Notes under the pieces: generated by a model
The model's database searches: none
What the model saw: the letters and a program-made list of their open reading frames with translations, nothing else
What the model was told of the DNA's origin: nothing
Shown: positions 48,813 to 59,874 of the stretch, one piece after another
How the letters are laid out: each line of letters starts with the position of its first letter
Position numbering within the stretch: the stretch's first letter is position 1
Translations under genes and position numbers: made by a program
Source of the DNA: Pseudoscleropodium purum
Taxonomy: Eukaryota > Streptophyta > Bryopsida > Hypnales > Brachytheciaceae
DNA: 64,000 nt
NCBI GenBank assembly: GCA_963969395.1
Contig: OZ017795.1
Location: 35,507,063 to 35,571,062, forward strand
Direction: 5' to 3'

Positions 48813-49575
48813 TTAACCTCTAAAAGTCCAAGGCCATTTTCTTATCAAAAACACTTAAAATTGCCATATCTATTGCAAGGTGTAAAACTTTTCAATTTTT
48901 AATTTTTAATTTTTTGCACATCTAATTATAGGATCTTGCACTAGAAAAATATAAGAATGTGTGGCAGAAATTTCAAAAACTTTGACCACATAGATTGCAA
49001 GATATACATGTGTTCAAAATGAAGAAAACAAGTTTAAATCCACCTTTTGTGACTAGATTTTTTGACTTTGAATCCTTTTCACTTAAAATTTTTGCATTAC
49101 AAAATTTTGAATTCAGTTTTTTTTGTGTTGAAGAATTGAATTGAAAGTATAGAATTTCATTTTTTTGAAAAGCACTTAATTTTCATTTAAAAAAAATTGT
49201 TGTGTAAAAGTAGGTATGAGATAGAAGGAAAAACTAAAGCACTAATAGTTCTCAAATAGAATTGAAACACACTAATCCCAATGAAATAATTGTTTTAGCA
49301 TGTAAATAAAACCATGTGGATATTAGTTTTTGAAAAATTGTAAAATGTGAGTTTGAAAACGAATCCTATAACTTATTTTTTTTAAAAGATGCTTGGATTG
49401 TCTGAAAAACAACTCTCCATAACTCTTTCATCACTAGTTCAAATGGAATGAATAACAACTTTCCATATTTGTGATTTTTTGTGTTACCCAACAATCTCCT
49501 TTTTGACCTTAGTGTGGTATAATGGTAGTTTTGAGTGTTTTCTAACAAAAATGGCCTTGAAAATTTAGGGATTAA
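48813..49575. mobile_element. TTAA-flanked TIR element with long inverted ends
   Basis: The ends are TTAA at 48813-48816 and 49572-49575. The inverted repeats extend for about 55 bp with mismatches, through CAAGGCCATTTT and AAAACACT to a 'ttgccat'/'ctaccat' segment. This is the clearest long-TIR member of the family. Open frames inside it show no transposase motif. Confidence 0.65.
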
Positions 49576-51362
49576 TTTTTGTAATTCTTGAAAGATTAAT
49601 GAGAATTTGCAGTTGGTAATTTTTTCCACTTGAAGGTTATAATCTAGAAGTATAATTTCCACTAGGGATCCATGGTGATAATGTTATATATGTTTACATG
49701 TAACTTTATGTGTGTATATATACAAACATATATATGTGTATATATACACACACATATAACTCTATTCCTCCCATTTATGAAATAATGTTTTTTTTACAAC
49801 AATCTCCTATTTGGATTGTAGAACAGGCCCCTTTTAATATTTTGGTGAATTTATCCTAAGTTTTAATAGTCTACTATTTAGAAACAGATCATTGCACCAA
49901 GCTATAATGTCATAGCTTCATGTACTCCCCAAACCCTTTTCTATTAGTAATTGGGTTCAAGATGCAAAGAAAATTTAGACGTTCAAGGTACTAATTAAAT
50001 GGCCATAAAGCCATATGAAAATTATTAACTTACTACTTGAATGTAAACATGACCAAAAATCAAAATTAAATGTATGTGTCCTCCTTTTCCTTTCATCATA
50101 ATTAAAGTCAGTGTTCATATAGTGTTTTTTGAAGCATGAATCCAAATTTTCAAGAGGATTGTACACTATAAATCACCATACACTTTTCAGATTTTCATTA
50201 AAGTAGTTATGAATTTTTAGGGGGTACTCCAAAAATGCCTTTATTTTGTATACATAAATTTCTTCAATATTTACCTTTGTTTTAGGGTGCTTGTAAAATG
50301 GGGCAATTTTAGCATGCCAAAGTGCAATGGTGCTGGTATGTGAGCATGAAAATGCAAGCATGTGAGCTTTGAGCATATATATAAGTAGATATACTACAAC
50401 CATTGAAGTGCTTATAATGTAAACATCTATAATATAGGTATTTATATTATAGTTATACTATAATCATGAAAGGTTTTTATAAAATAGACACTTATAATAT
50501 ATGTGTATAGCCTTCTAAACTCATATGTTCATGCTCCTAGGTTCACATAATAGCAAACGTCTCTAATAAAGTGCTCCCACCAAAAATAAAAGACACTTTA
50601 ATGTGGATGGTTTTATTGGCTATTTGTTGTCTGATAGATTTTTTTGAAGCTTGTCATAACATTGTTCACAAATGAGGTAGAAGTTCTTTTTGCATCCTTG
50701 CATTGAATAAAAAGACCCCTACTATGAAAAAAATTGTTACATATGGCCTTGGAAAGGACACTCTATAGGGATTTTGTGTCTCACATGTGGTACAGTGATT
50801 TTTCAACCCCCTATTTCCTTTTTAATAAACTATAATTTGAAATTATAATTTTGAACTTTGATTGATAATGATTATAGATTTCTATTGCCAAATACTCCCA
50901 ACTCAAATAACATATGAAATGGCTTTTAGAATAAGTTGAAAAATGAACTAAAATGACATGTGTTTCAATTTAATCATTTATAGGGAATACATTTGGATGA
51001 CCATTTCATCAATATTCAAGAAAAAAGAACTTTCAATAGAAAGCTATTTGTAGATTGTTTTGTTTTGTTTTTAAACAATCTTTTCGAAAGTAAATAGAGG
51101 GTCCAAAATGATTGTTAACTCTACAATGTATCTTTTTTTCTTCAAAACTTTGTAACTAATTATTATTAATCAAAAAAATATCATTAATTCAAAACATAAT
51201 CATTCTAAGTAAAAAAATCTACTTAAATTTTTTTGGTTTCTTTCAATTAAAATTTAAGAAGTAAATAGAAGGTCCAAAATCTTCATTGCACATCATATGT
51301 ATAGATACATGGAGTGCCCTACCTAAATATATATCACTCCTTAGCCAACTACAATCTGTAAA
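49576..51362. other. AT-rich stretch without recognised genes
   Basis: An alternating TA/CA/GT tract lies at about 49708-49758. The stretch 50650-50760 is a further member of the dispersed family at 31540 and 42875. No gene was found. Confidence 0.4.
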
Positions 51363-51635
51363 TTAACCCTTAAAAGATCACTGCATGTGTTTTTGGCTAC
51401 AAAGCAATTTTGGGTAGGTTTGTGTGATTGGAGATTTCTATATTTTTGGCTCAAATTGTAATAGAAGGTAGAGACAAGGAATATTTTTCACATGCATTAC
51501 ATTCTGTTACATTTGGAAATATGAATCAAAGTTATGACCTAATATGTTATTTTTTTAGTAAACAGATAGATATCCTAGGCAAATTAAAAAAAATCACTTT
51601 GTTGGAAAAAAAAAATTTGAAATTGACTTTCAAGA

Positions 51636-51712
<77 letters not shown>

Positions 51713-52362
51713 AGCTTTGAATCATTTTATTTGATCAATGGATCAAAAGCTATGAGGATTTTTTGTTTGTGGGTGGTTATAGATTCTAAACTCTAAAAGG
51801 AACTTTGAAGTCCTTTATTTGACTCAATTTTCAATATTTTGTAATAAAACATAAGATATAGATTATTATTACAACATTTCAAGTGAACCGTTGGGATTGG
51901 CATTTTTCAATTCTATAATTAAATTCTTAACAATTTAGTATTTTAAATCATTTTCTACTATTGTCTAATTAATATTTTTTCTAATATGTTATACAATTCC
52001 AAATGATTTGAAAATTTTCAAGTATGTGGCCAACTTGTCTAGGAAAAATAATCCCAAGAAGCACCACTATTTTGGACATTTTTTCATAGAAAAGTGAGCT
52101 TGTGATGTGCAGCTTCCATGTTTTCCACAGGGTCCAAGAAATGATTTTAGTAAATTTAAATCTTTAAATTTTGCCTTCTCAAGGTGGAAATTTCTGAAAT
52201 TCTTTCCACATGTTCTCAAAGTCAGCATACTAGAGGATCCTATGATTTTATGTGTCAAAAAGTTTTTTTTTTCAAAATGTGTCAAAATTTGGTACTTGTC
52301 CTAAGAATGACAATTTTTGAGCCTTTTCAATGAAAACATAGTCATGGAACTTTAAAAGTTAA
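51363..52362. mobile_element. TTAA-flanked TIR element, inverted relative to the copy at 9054
   Basis: The left end reads TTAA then CCCTTAAAAGATC (from 51363). The right end reads CTTTAAAAG then TTAA (52359-52362). Read on the minus strand from the right end, it follows the left portions of the copies at 9054 and 41436. It contains a long AT microsatellite at 51641-51708. Confidence 0.6.
51641..51708. repeat. AT dinucleotide microsatellite, 34 units
   Basis: An uninterrupted run of AT lies inside a TTAA-flanked element. It is the longest microsatellite in the window. Confidence 0.97.
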
Positions 52363-52635
52363 CTAATAAGTCCCACCCATGTATCTAGCAAAGGGCAGTC
52401 ACCTTCTTGACATGGAGAGCACCATTGCGTAGTTATATAATGTTTTGGTATATTACAAAAAGACACAAATATTCATATAAGACTTATTGTGTAAAATTTT
52501 CTATCTTGTAAAAAATGTTTGCAAACTCTTGTAAAAAATTGAGATCATAGGTGCCTATAGGAAGTTCGAAGAGTCTCCTGGGAACTTTGAGGGGTTCAGT
52601 TGATAATTCTCTACAGATGCTAAGCTAATACTCCG

Positions 52636-52645
52636 TATAATATAA
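52636..52645 (+). promoter_or_regulatory. Candidate TATA box of the lipid-transfer-like gene
   Basis: TATAATATAA lies about 120 bp before the ATG at 52766. The sequence between them is less AT-rich and suits a 5' leader. Confidence 0.45.
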
Positions 52646-52765
52646 ACGTAGGGAGTACCCCGGGCGGCTCTACTTCCCGCTCTACTTATTACCTCGCAGA
52701 CACAGGAGTAGACGACGAACTTCGTCAACAGTGTCCAAGCTAGCGATCCAGACATTGGTCAAGCC

Positions 52766-54438
52766 ATGACGCCCACGAGGTGGAGCTGCGTGATGTTTGC
52801 ATTACTATCCCTGGTGGTGCAAGCTGCACAAGCTCAGCGGCCTCCGGATTACAACTGCAGTGCCACATCAAGCATGTCGCAGCAAAGTTCCGTCCCGGAG
52901 AAAGACCCCTGCAGCAACACCACGGCGTACTCCGAGCTCGGCTCCTGTGCGCGCTACATGGCTGGGAACGCCACCACGCCTTCGGCGGAGTGTTGCGCCA
53001 GCGCTCAAAACATTTGGGCCTCGAATCCGGCGTGTTTTTGCTATGTCACCTTCTTCTCCGTGTTCCCGGGTGATGGTCCTGCTCTTGCTCGAGCTCGTCC
53101 GACGCTCTGTAATATCACTGATGACCTGTGCAGCCAATGTCCAGGAGCCCTATCACCGTTTCAGTCGGGTGAGAATACCAAATACCAAGCTTGTCACATT
53201 GTTTCACTGAATACCAAGCGTGTCAAATTGTTTCCCGAACTCCAAGCTTGTGAGATTGTTTCCCGAGCATCAGGTCAAATTGTTCCACCGAATATCAAGT
53301 CTGATTGTTTCAATTCATGCAGTGATGGAATGGCAAGGTACGAGGTAACGTGAACAAAGCGCCTTGTTATGAGAATGGCAATTGCATGCTGTGGCGAGGG
53401 ATGCTGTTCTCATTGCATACAAGGCTCTACTTTCATGGTGTCGGAAATGACCTCTTTAATTGTTGGATCCTGCTCAATCGATCGTGGACTAAACAGAACC
53501 TCGACTAGCTGTTACATGTTATGTCAGTTAATCCAATGACCTTCGATCTCAAGCCTTTCACCCTAAATGGACTTATCTTTGATAGCTGGAAGTGTTGAGG
53601 AGTTCGGTCGTTAGATATAATCTGAAGTCAGTTTTTTGAATTTAGAACGTCCCGATCCTGTCATCCGCTCGTCCTTCGCTCTATTGCTCCTTGGTATGAG
53701 AATGGCATTTGCTGTGGTGGGGGATGCTATTCTCATAAATAGGCTCTTCTTTCGAGGTGTCGAAAATGACCCTCAGTAATGGTTGGATATAGTGCTCAAT
53801 CGAGGACTAAAAGGATCCTCGACTGTTACTTGTACGTTGTATCCAATGACCTTCTCAAGCCTTCCACCCTAACTGTTGAGAGAGTTGTCCAGAAGGTTTG
53901 AGAAGGTCATTGGATATAATGTGAAGATATAATTTGAAACGGGAAAGTTCAAGTCTGTACATTTTGACTGATGAAAAGGATCACATAGAAGAGAAGGCTT
54001 ATGGATTATAACTTTGGTGTGACTATAGTGGAACATGTAGTTGCTTTGAAACTTGGATTTGACATTATGGATACCATGATTATGGTAAAGAAGAGCAAGA
54101 TTTTTGAGATGTATAGCTAAGTAACTATGCTCCCCGTTTCCAAAATAATGAGATATTTTAACCATGCTCTCCATATTCCAGTGCTTCAACAGAAGTAAAT
54201 AGGCTCCATGTAGGTTATGCTGTGTTTAATTGATAAGAGTGATTTGATTTGGTATGCAGACAATACTGGTGGACACAAAAGAAAGATCAACACAGCATCC
54301 GTTGTTACTATCAGTGTCATTGTCACTCTTGCCATTGTGGGGTGTGTGTGGCTCCTGTACTTCTGCAAAAAGAAAGCCTTTTGGAAACCAAAGCAGAGTC
54401 CCAGCAAGAACTACGTCCCCCAGTTCAACAACGTGTAG
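52766..54438 (+). CDS. Lipid-transfer-like protein with eight-cysteine motif and membrane anchor, two exons
   Basis: Exon 1 is 52766-53168 with donor GTGAGA. Exon 2 is 54260-54438 with acceptor TATGCAG. The phases join, giving 193 residues. Residues 1-23 form a signal peptide (MTPTRWSCVMFALLSLVVQ onward). The mature part has the plant non-specific lipid transfer/2S-albumin cysteine pattern: C49, C61, C76-C77, C90-x-C92, C115 and C122 (or C125). After a short linker, residues ~147-169 form a hydrophobic membrane helix followed by KKK and a 20-residue cytoplasmic tail. Anchored lipid transfer proteins are usually GPI-linked; here the lysines and tail point to a true transmembrane anchor. Likely role is binding or export of cuticle or wall lipids at the cell surface, by family inference. 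Reading through the donor would stop at 53353. Confidence 0.78.
53170..53300 (+). repeat. Short tandem repeat at the start of the intron
   Basis: About four diverged units of roughly 31 bp share the core AATACCAAGCTTGTCA or variants, followed by AATTGTTTC. They begin at the splice donor, so the read-through frame is made of this repeat. Confidence 0.7.
53362..53880 (+). repeat. Pair of ~200-bp direct repeats in the intron
   Basis: The two copies lie at about 53362-53575 and 53687-53880. They share TATGAGAATGGCA, GGATGCT.TTCTCAT, GCTCAATCGA and CCAATGACCTTC in the same order. They are diverged and non-coding. Confidence 0.65.
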
Positions 54439-56203
54439 CAAAAATAAATCTGCGAAGTCAGCTTTGGGGATGTTGGAATCTAGTCACTAGGTGAACATGA
54501 GAGTGCAAGTTAGAAGAATTCTACTCTCTTTTTCAAGCTGGCGTGAATTAGGAGTCCCTTTGTCAGAGATGGGCATCACGCCCGAGACTCCTTTGTAGGA
54601 CAGGAGGCCGGAAGCTTGGAATACAGTGGCATCATTCCTCCTTTCAATAGTGTGCTCTACATGTATGCTCTGCACTAAACAAAAATGAATTGTCAACAGC
54701 CTTAGTTTCATGTGAATGTAGTGATACAGTATGTTGGTGATGGGTGTTTTCGAAGGATTTGAGAAGCAATAGTTGCCCTACGAGGATGGGGATCATATAT
54801 GCTTTGTTTTCATGTCGATTTTGTTTGTTTGACTAAATGATCAACTTCAATATCAATTAAGAAGAGGATGCTCGCTTTCTTTTAAAATTTTTTTTTTTAA
54901 ACAAATGAAACGGGATTTCATTGCAAATAAGGGTACAAGACCGCCAGCCAGAGGTGGCCTGGCGGGGCAAACGACACAACGACCGGGACAGACCGGGACT
55001 GACAGGACTGACCTGACCGGGAAGGCAAGAGGGTGCTCGCTTTGGTGAGCATGGTGTTGGAAGGCCAGCCGCATTGACTAGCTCCTGTTCCGAGTAAAGG
55101 CTCTCATGAATTTTCAAAGAAAAAATGAGAATGAACTTGGTTTTGGAAATGTTCTTATAGTCGGTTACGTTTCCAGTCAGGTTTTGTTGCAACTAGATCG
55201 TTGGAGCATGAGAGGTTTGTAATAGTATGTACATTCGTTGTATACTGATCTTCAAAACTTGCAATGCTATTAAACTGTTTTTGCAGACAGGGCCTGCAAT
55301 GGCCCGTAGCAACACTTATCTGGGCATGTCATTTCGAGTGCGAATACATAATTTTATCAAATACAAAAAGCTTACGTAGTGCTGAAAAAAATATATGCTT
55401 CACTGACTTTTACTAGAAGACCCGTGCATTCAAATCAACAACACTATGCTGAGCTAGTTACGGTAAGAGTCAAACCACAACCCAAATCTGAACAGTGGTC
55501 ATGAAACAAAAATTCTTTTCACTTAAATTTGAAGCAACAGGCAATGAATGGAAATACTCAACAACAGCACTGATCTATATGATATTACTACTGCTAGTCC
55601 TGAAAGTCGAGCTGTGAAGGTCAGAGAGAAGCTTGATGTTTCGCACCGTGACATCAGCTTGAGATCGAGCTTCGATGGAGGGAAGATCACCGAGATTGAA
55701 GCAGCTCTCCTCGATCCCATCAGGATGCAGTTGGTGCCTGGGATCTGAGTCCGACGCGGATGACTTTGTGTTTGATTAATTGAACTTCTACACCTCTCGT
55801 AGCTAATTTGAGGTCTCTGATTGCAAATATGAATTCAAAATACGAATGGTATTTGGTATCATATTTAGTATCATACTTGGTATTATAAATTCATATTTGC
55901 AATCATATTTGCAATCAAATTATATCATGCACAAAGTTATCCACGTTGGTAATTGGTAAATAAAAAGTTCTTGTGTTTTTCTTGGGGATAAAATTAGAGA
56001 CAAGAAAGGGGTCAGTTCATCTTAATCATTAGAGCAAGGCCATAGCAACAATAAAGGTAGTGGAATTATTACCCCCCCAAATGGCAAGAGATGGAATGGC
56101 ATTATTTCATCCCTCTATCCATCCAAAGGAGGGGTAAGATAACTACACCTAATTTCAACCCCTTTCTAAAATCGACCCCTATAGATTTTTGCCTAAAAAT
56201 TAA
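54439..56203. other. 3' flank of the lipid-transfer-like gene; one unclear frame
   Basis: A GC-richer patch at about 54900-55040 has no recognisable product. An open frame at 55548-55748 (+, translation starting MEILNNSTDLYDITTASPES) has mixed, coding-like composition but no motif I know. It could be a terminal exon or a decayed piece. Confidence 0.35.
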
Positions 56204-57416
56204 CACTATAAGAAAATTGGTTGTTTTGTGATGTCAAGAAAAACACATTATGACATTGCCTAAGACACAAAATGAATCAACATTGACGTCACCTAAAATC
56301 CGTCATAATTAATAGGCAAAAAACATGCCTAAACATGGCTTGTTTTTTTGGTAACATCACAAAAAAACAAGCCAAGTTTTGGTCTTCCAATCTTTCTATA
56401 TGCGACATTTGAATGCCTTGTTAGCGAGGAGAGCCACGTAGGATTTTTTTCCATCCAACCCGTCAATGACATGGCACTTGATATAGCGGTGGAAAAATGA
56501 TGACATGGCATGCCTAATTAGCATACTTTTATACTATTTGAAAATTTTAATGTTGCTTTTTGAGATATCAAACTAGATGTTTTTGAAACATCAATTACTA
56601 CAAACCATACTTGTAGGGCAAGGCCAACAAAAAACAATTAGTGAAAATAAATTGAAAAATAAAATAAAAACAAAAAAAATAATTGTAGAATTAAAGAAAA
56701 CTTACCATCTACTATCAAGAGAATTTTTGATGGCCAAATGAAGGAATTACTTCATTTAAAGTTAATGAAAATGAAGGGTGGAGAGGATGTATTTATATTG
56801 AAATCTATTGTTTGTTCATAGTGAGACAAAAGATATGGAATCATTTGAATATAGGAACTTGGCTACTAGACATGTGGAGGTTATTTTAAACATTGTGACG
56901 TTGTTTTGAACATCAAGATGTTGCTTTAGACATTTTACATTGAATATATTTTTTTTCTTTACATATCCCATATAGATTGTCAATCTCCCTACCATCCTAT
57001 TTGTATAAAGAGTTTCATTTTTCATCCATGATGCACATCCATCCATTTCCCTTTTTTTGCAAAGCATGTCATGTGGCTGCCCCTCTTCTAAAATTTTCAT
57101 ATTTGGTCAACATTTTACTATAGACTGCAAAAAAATTCACTAATTTACATATAGTTAAAATGACTTAACTTGTTGATGTGGCAATCTATGTCTTTTTAGA
57201 CGATCCAAAAAACATCAATGTGTCTTTAGTGATGTCAAATAAAATGTCAATGTCAATAATAGCGTCAACTTGTTTTAATAGTAATGTGTGAGTATTTTCT
57301 ATAACGTCCACAAAAATCTAGCTTACCAGACTTTCTACACTTTGATATTTTCATGTTTTTTCAAACATCACATGTTAATGGTAAAACATCTCCAAAAATA
57401 TGAATTTCTTATAGTG
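56204..57416 (+). mobile_element. CACTA-type repeat, copy B
   Basis: The element is 1213 bp. The left end is CACTATAAGAAAATT (56204 on) and the right end, reverse-complemented, is CACTATAAGAAATT (to 57416). The 3-bp flanks are TAA and TGA, a one-base mismatch. The body matches copy A at 6528-7665 in order and orientation. No transposase is encoded. Confidence 0.65.
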
Positions 57417-58335
57417 TGAAAAAACACTATGGAAAAAACACCATGTTTTTTGCAATGACCCAATTATGTGAAAATTGAGGTTTGACTTTCAAAATGCTCC
57501 CTTGGGCTTGCAACTTCCTTCAAAAGGGTTAAAAACAAGTAATGTGACTTTGCAAGCTATTTTGTGGGCATTGAACAACTTGAGGTTAGATAAGCATGCA
57601 ATTCATCACTCTAGAATCAATTTGAAGGCATCCAATTTGAAATCAAGACGTGGCTAGGGTGCATTGTCTCATTTGTATATAAATCTAAGTGAATTGTGCA
57701 TATAGGATCCTAAAGTGCATTTAATAATGATTAGTTTCTTTTAGAGAGAATATTTTAGGCTAATTAACAATGTTACGCTACCTCACTAGCTATGTAGAAG
57801 GGGGTGAAATTCTTTGTATCATGTATTTGAGATTTTAACCCCTAAACGACAAGATCCTGTTTCAAAATTGATGATTTGGAAAAAATCATTATAAAGCACT
57901 ATTTGGAAGAATATTTTGGAATTGATATATAAATAAAAGTTGTTGATTTTGAGTTTTAGATTTCATTTGTATGGTTAGATTCACTAGTGCTATCACCAAT
58001 ATTTTTTTAATAAGTTTTGAAAGGAAAATTTCAAAATTCAATTACAAGCAAAATATTATCATTTTTTGAGTAAAACTTGTTGGAATGTATTTGAAATGAG
58101 ATTCTCTCGATATAATGATTTCTTGAAATTTTTGAGTTCTTTAAATTTATAACCTCATTTTTGCAAATCTAGTTTTGAACTAAAATCAATGCAATTTTTG
58201 ATTAACACTGTACTTCCACATTCCCCACTTTCACTGATCCCATCGACTTTGTACTACAAAAATGTTTATGGAAGTTACACTTGTTACAGGATTGCAATTC
58301 ATGCAATAGACTAAAACACTGCAGTTTTTAAAGTA
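57417..58335. other. AT-rich stretch with a solitary TTAA-family end
   Basis: TTAA then CCCCTAAACGAC lies at 57835. No partner end was found, and the sequence after it differs from the other family members. No gene was recognised. Confidence 0.35.
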
Positions 58336-58716
58336 AGGTAGAAGTACCTATTTCGGATAGGCCCCCTTAATTGCATCATAGACTAATCTATTGTGGACAA
58401 TAGTTGGATGTAGACTTGGTCATCAAAACATATTCTTGGTTTGTACTTTCTTGTCCACTCATCTCTCTTCTTTCTTGGCCTAGGGCAAAGTGCCAAAGTT
58501 GACCATAATAGGTAAGTCTATGAAACTGGAATGGGTTTGGGTGCAAAATCTACTTTTAAATTCAGTAAAAATATTCAATTTTGGTGAAAAAATTTTAGTT
58601 GTTTTGACATTCTTCCACAACCTTATTTTTGCACACACTGAATTCAGTTCCCCGTGAATCTCCCACGTCATCCAGTCTGAAAAGCTTAAGTTATCCGAAA
58701 TAGGTACTTCTACCTT
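58336..58716. mobile_element. TA-flanked MITE with 24-bp identical inverted ends
   Basis: The element is 381 bp. The first and last 24 bases are exact inverted repeats, starting AGGTAGAAGTACCTATTTCG. TA lies directly outside both ends (58334-58335 and 58717-58718), the duplication used by Tc1/mariner elements and Stowaway-type MITEs. No protein is encoded. The exact match of the ends suggests fairly recent activity. Confidence 0.75.
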
Positions 58717-59874
58717 ACTAAAAAAGGAGTTCTTCTAAAAAGGAGAAATTTTTTCTAACCCAAGGACCACACTTTGCGAAGTTTTCAAATTACAAGTGAA
58801 GCCTTCAGTTGGATGCCGTCGATCGATGTCAAATGGGATCTATGAAACCTCAATGGTATATATGTTACATCGAACACTGGCAACTGAACTTACATTTGAT
58901 CATCTACAGTAATGTGATGCATTAAATTCCTCCGTTTTGCCCCCAAGTTGATAAATTGGGAATTGTGCTCCATGGGGCATGATTGAGGAGTATCCTGAAG
59001 CCAATCCATGAGTGGCAGGAGCTTCACATGGCAACTCCAAGTTTATCGACTCGGGCGCTTTTGACCGAAGCCTGGAAGGACTGACGCTGCGGTCCTAAAA
59101 GGTCCACTAAGCGAGGTATTTTTGGTGACTAACTAGGTCGTGGCTTCCAGGGTTCACGCGAAGTAAGTTCTGTGTATTTGCCACTAGGTCTCCGTTACCC
59201 ACTGTCATGTGGCAGATTCTTCAAGGGTTCCAGTCGGCTTCCAGGGACGAGAACTGGGCCTTTGAACCTAAAAATTCCACCCATGATATGTGGCTGAATC
59301 TCTGCGATGATGGAGCTAGATGAACAGTGGTGTTCCACTCATTCAGTTCCTATCTAGCAGGATGAACAACAGGTGGTGAGTGAGTGCTCCTCCTACCTTC
59401 ACTGTTGATACCACAGTGGATGCGATGTATTGTTGTGATTTCTTCTATGGTGAGGCCGGGTGACGAAATGGCAGACTCACGCCCTCATTTTCTCGTCTCG
59501 TGGTTGTGCTTCAGCAGAGTGTGCTCTCGCAGGGCAGGTTTCGCTTTCGTATTGCAGGTTCTGGTTTCTGGTACGTTGGGTCCTTCATGTTTTGGTTTTG
59601 GTTACGTTTTATCGCCTTGTGGTGTTGCTCACTTGCCACAAGATCATTGAAAACGGTTATTCTGGGTATCTTTAAACCATGTGAACCTAGAACTGTGAAC
59701 AATAGTCTTCGGGGTCCGCTGTAAGTGCAAGTACTAATTGACAGGGATCGCTGGTTCGTAGTCTGACTTGAAGAAGGTGAGAAAGTTGGGAGAGGAGTCG
59801 CTCAAGTTACCGGTGACACTTGGTGGCGACGTACAGTACAAGATGCAGTCTCCGATTCTTCGCCCGAGTTTGTA
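58717..59874. other. Less AT-rich stretch upstream of the decayed receptor gene
   Basis: This may be the old promoter and leader of the LRR receptor relative. Open frames at 59384-59724 overlap in all frames and show no domain. Confidence 0.35.

Noticed and set aside
51428..51796. 122-codon frame with a poly-Tyr/Ile run
   Set aside because: The run is the AT microsatellite translated; there is no other evidence of coding.
52780..53210. Alternative frames overlapping the lipid-transfer exon
   Set aside because: They lack the signal peptide and cysteine pattern of the chosen frame and reflect its higher GC content.
55523..55720. Minus-strand frame opposite the unclear frame at 55548-55748
   Set aside because: No domain and no splice context; composition alone explains it.
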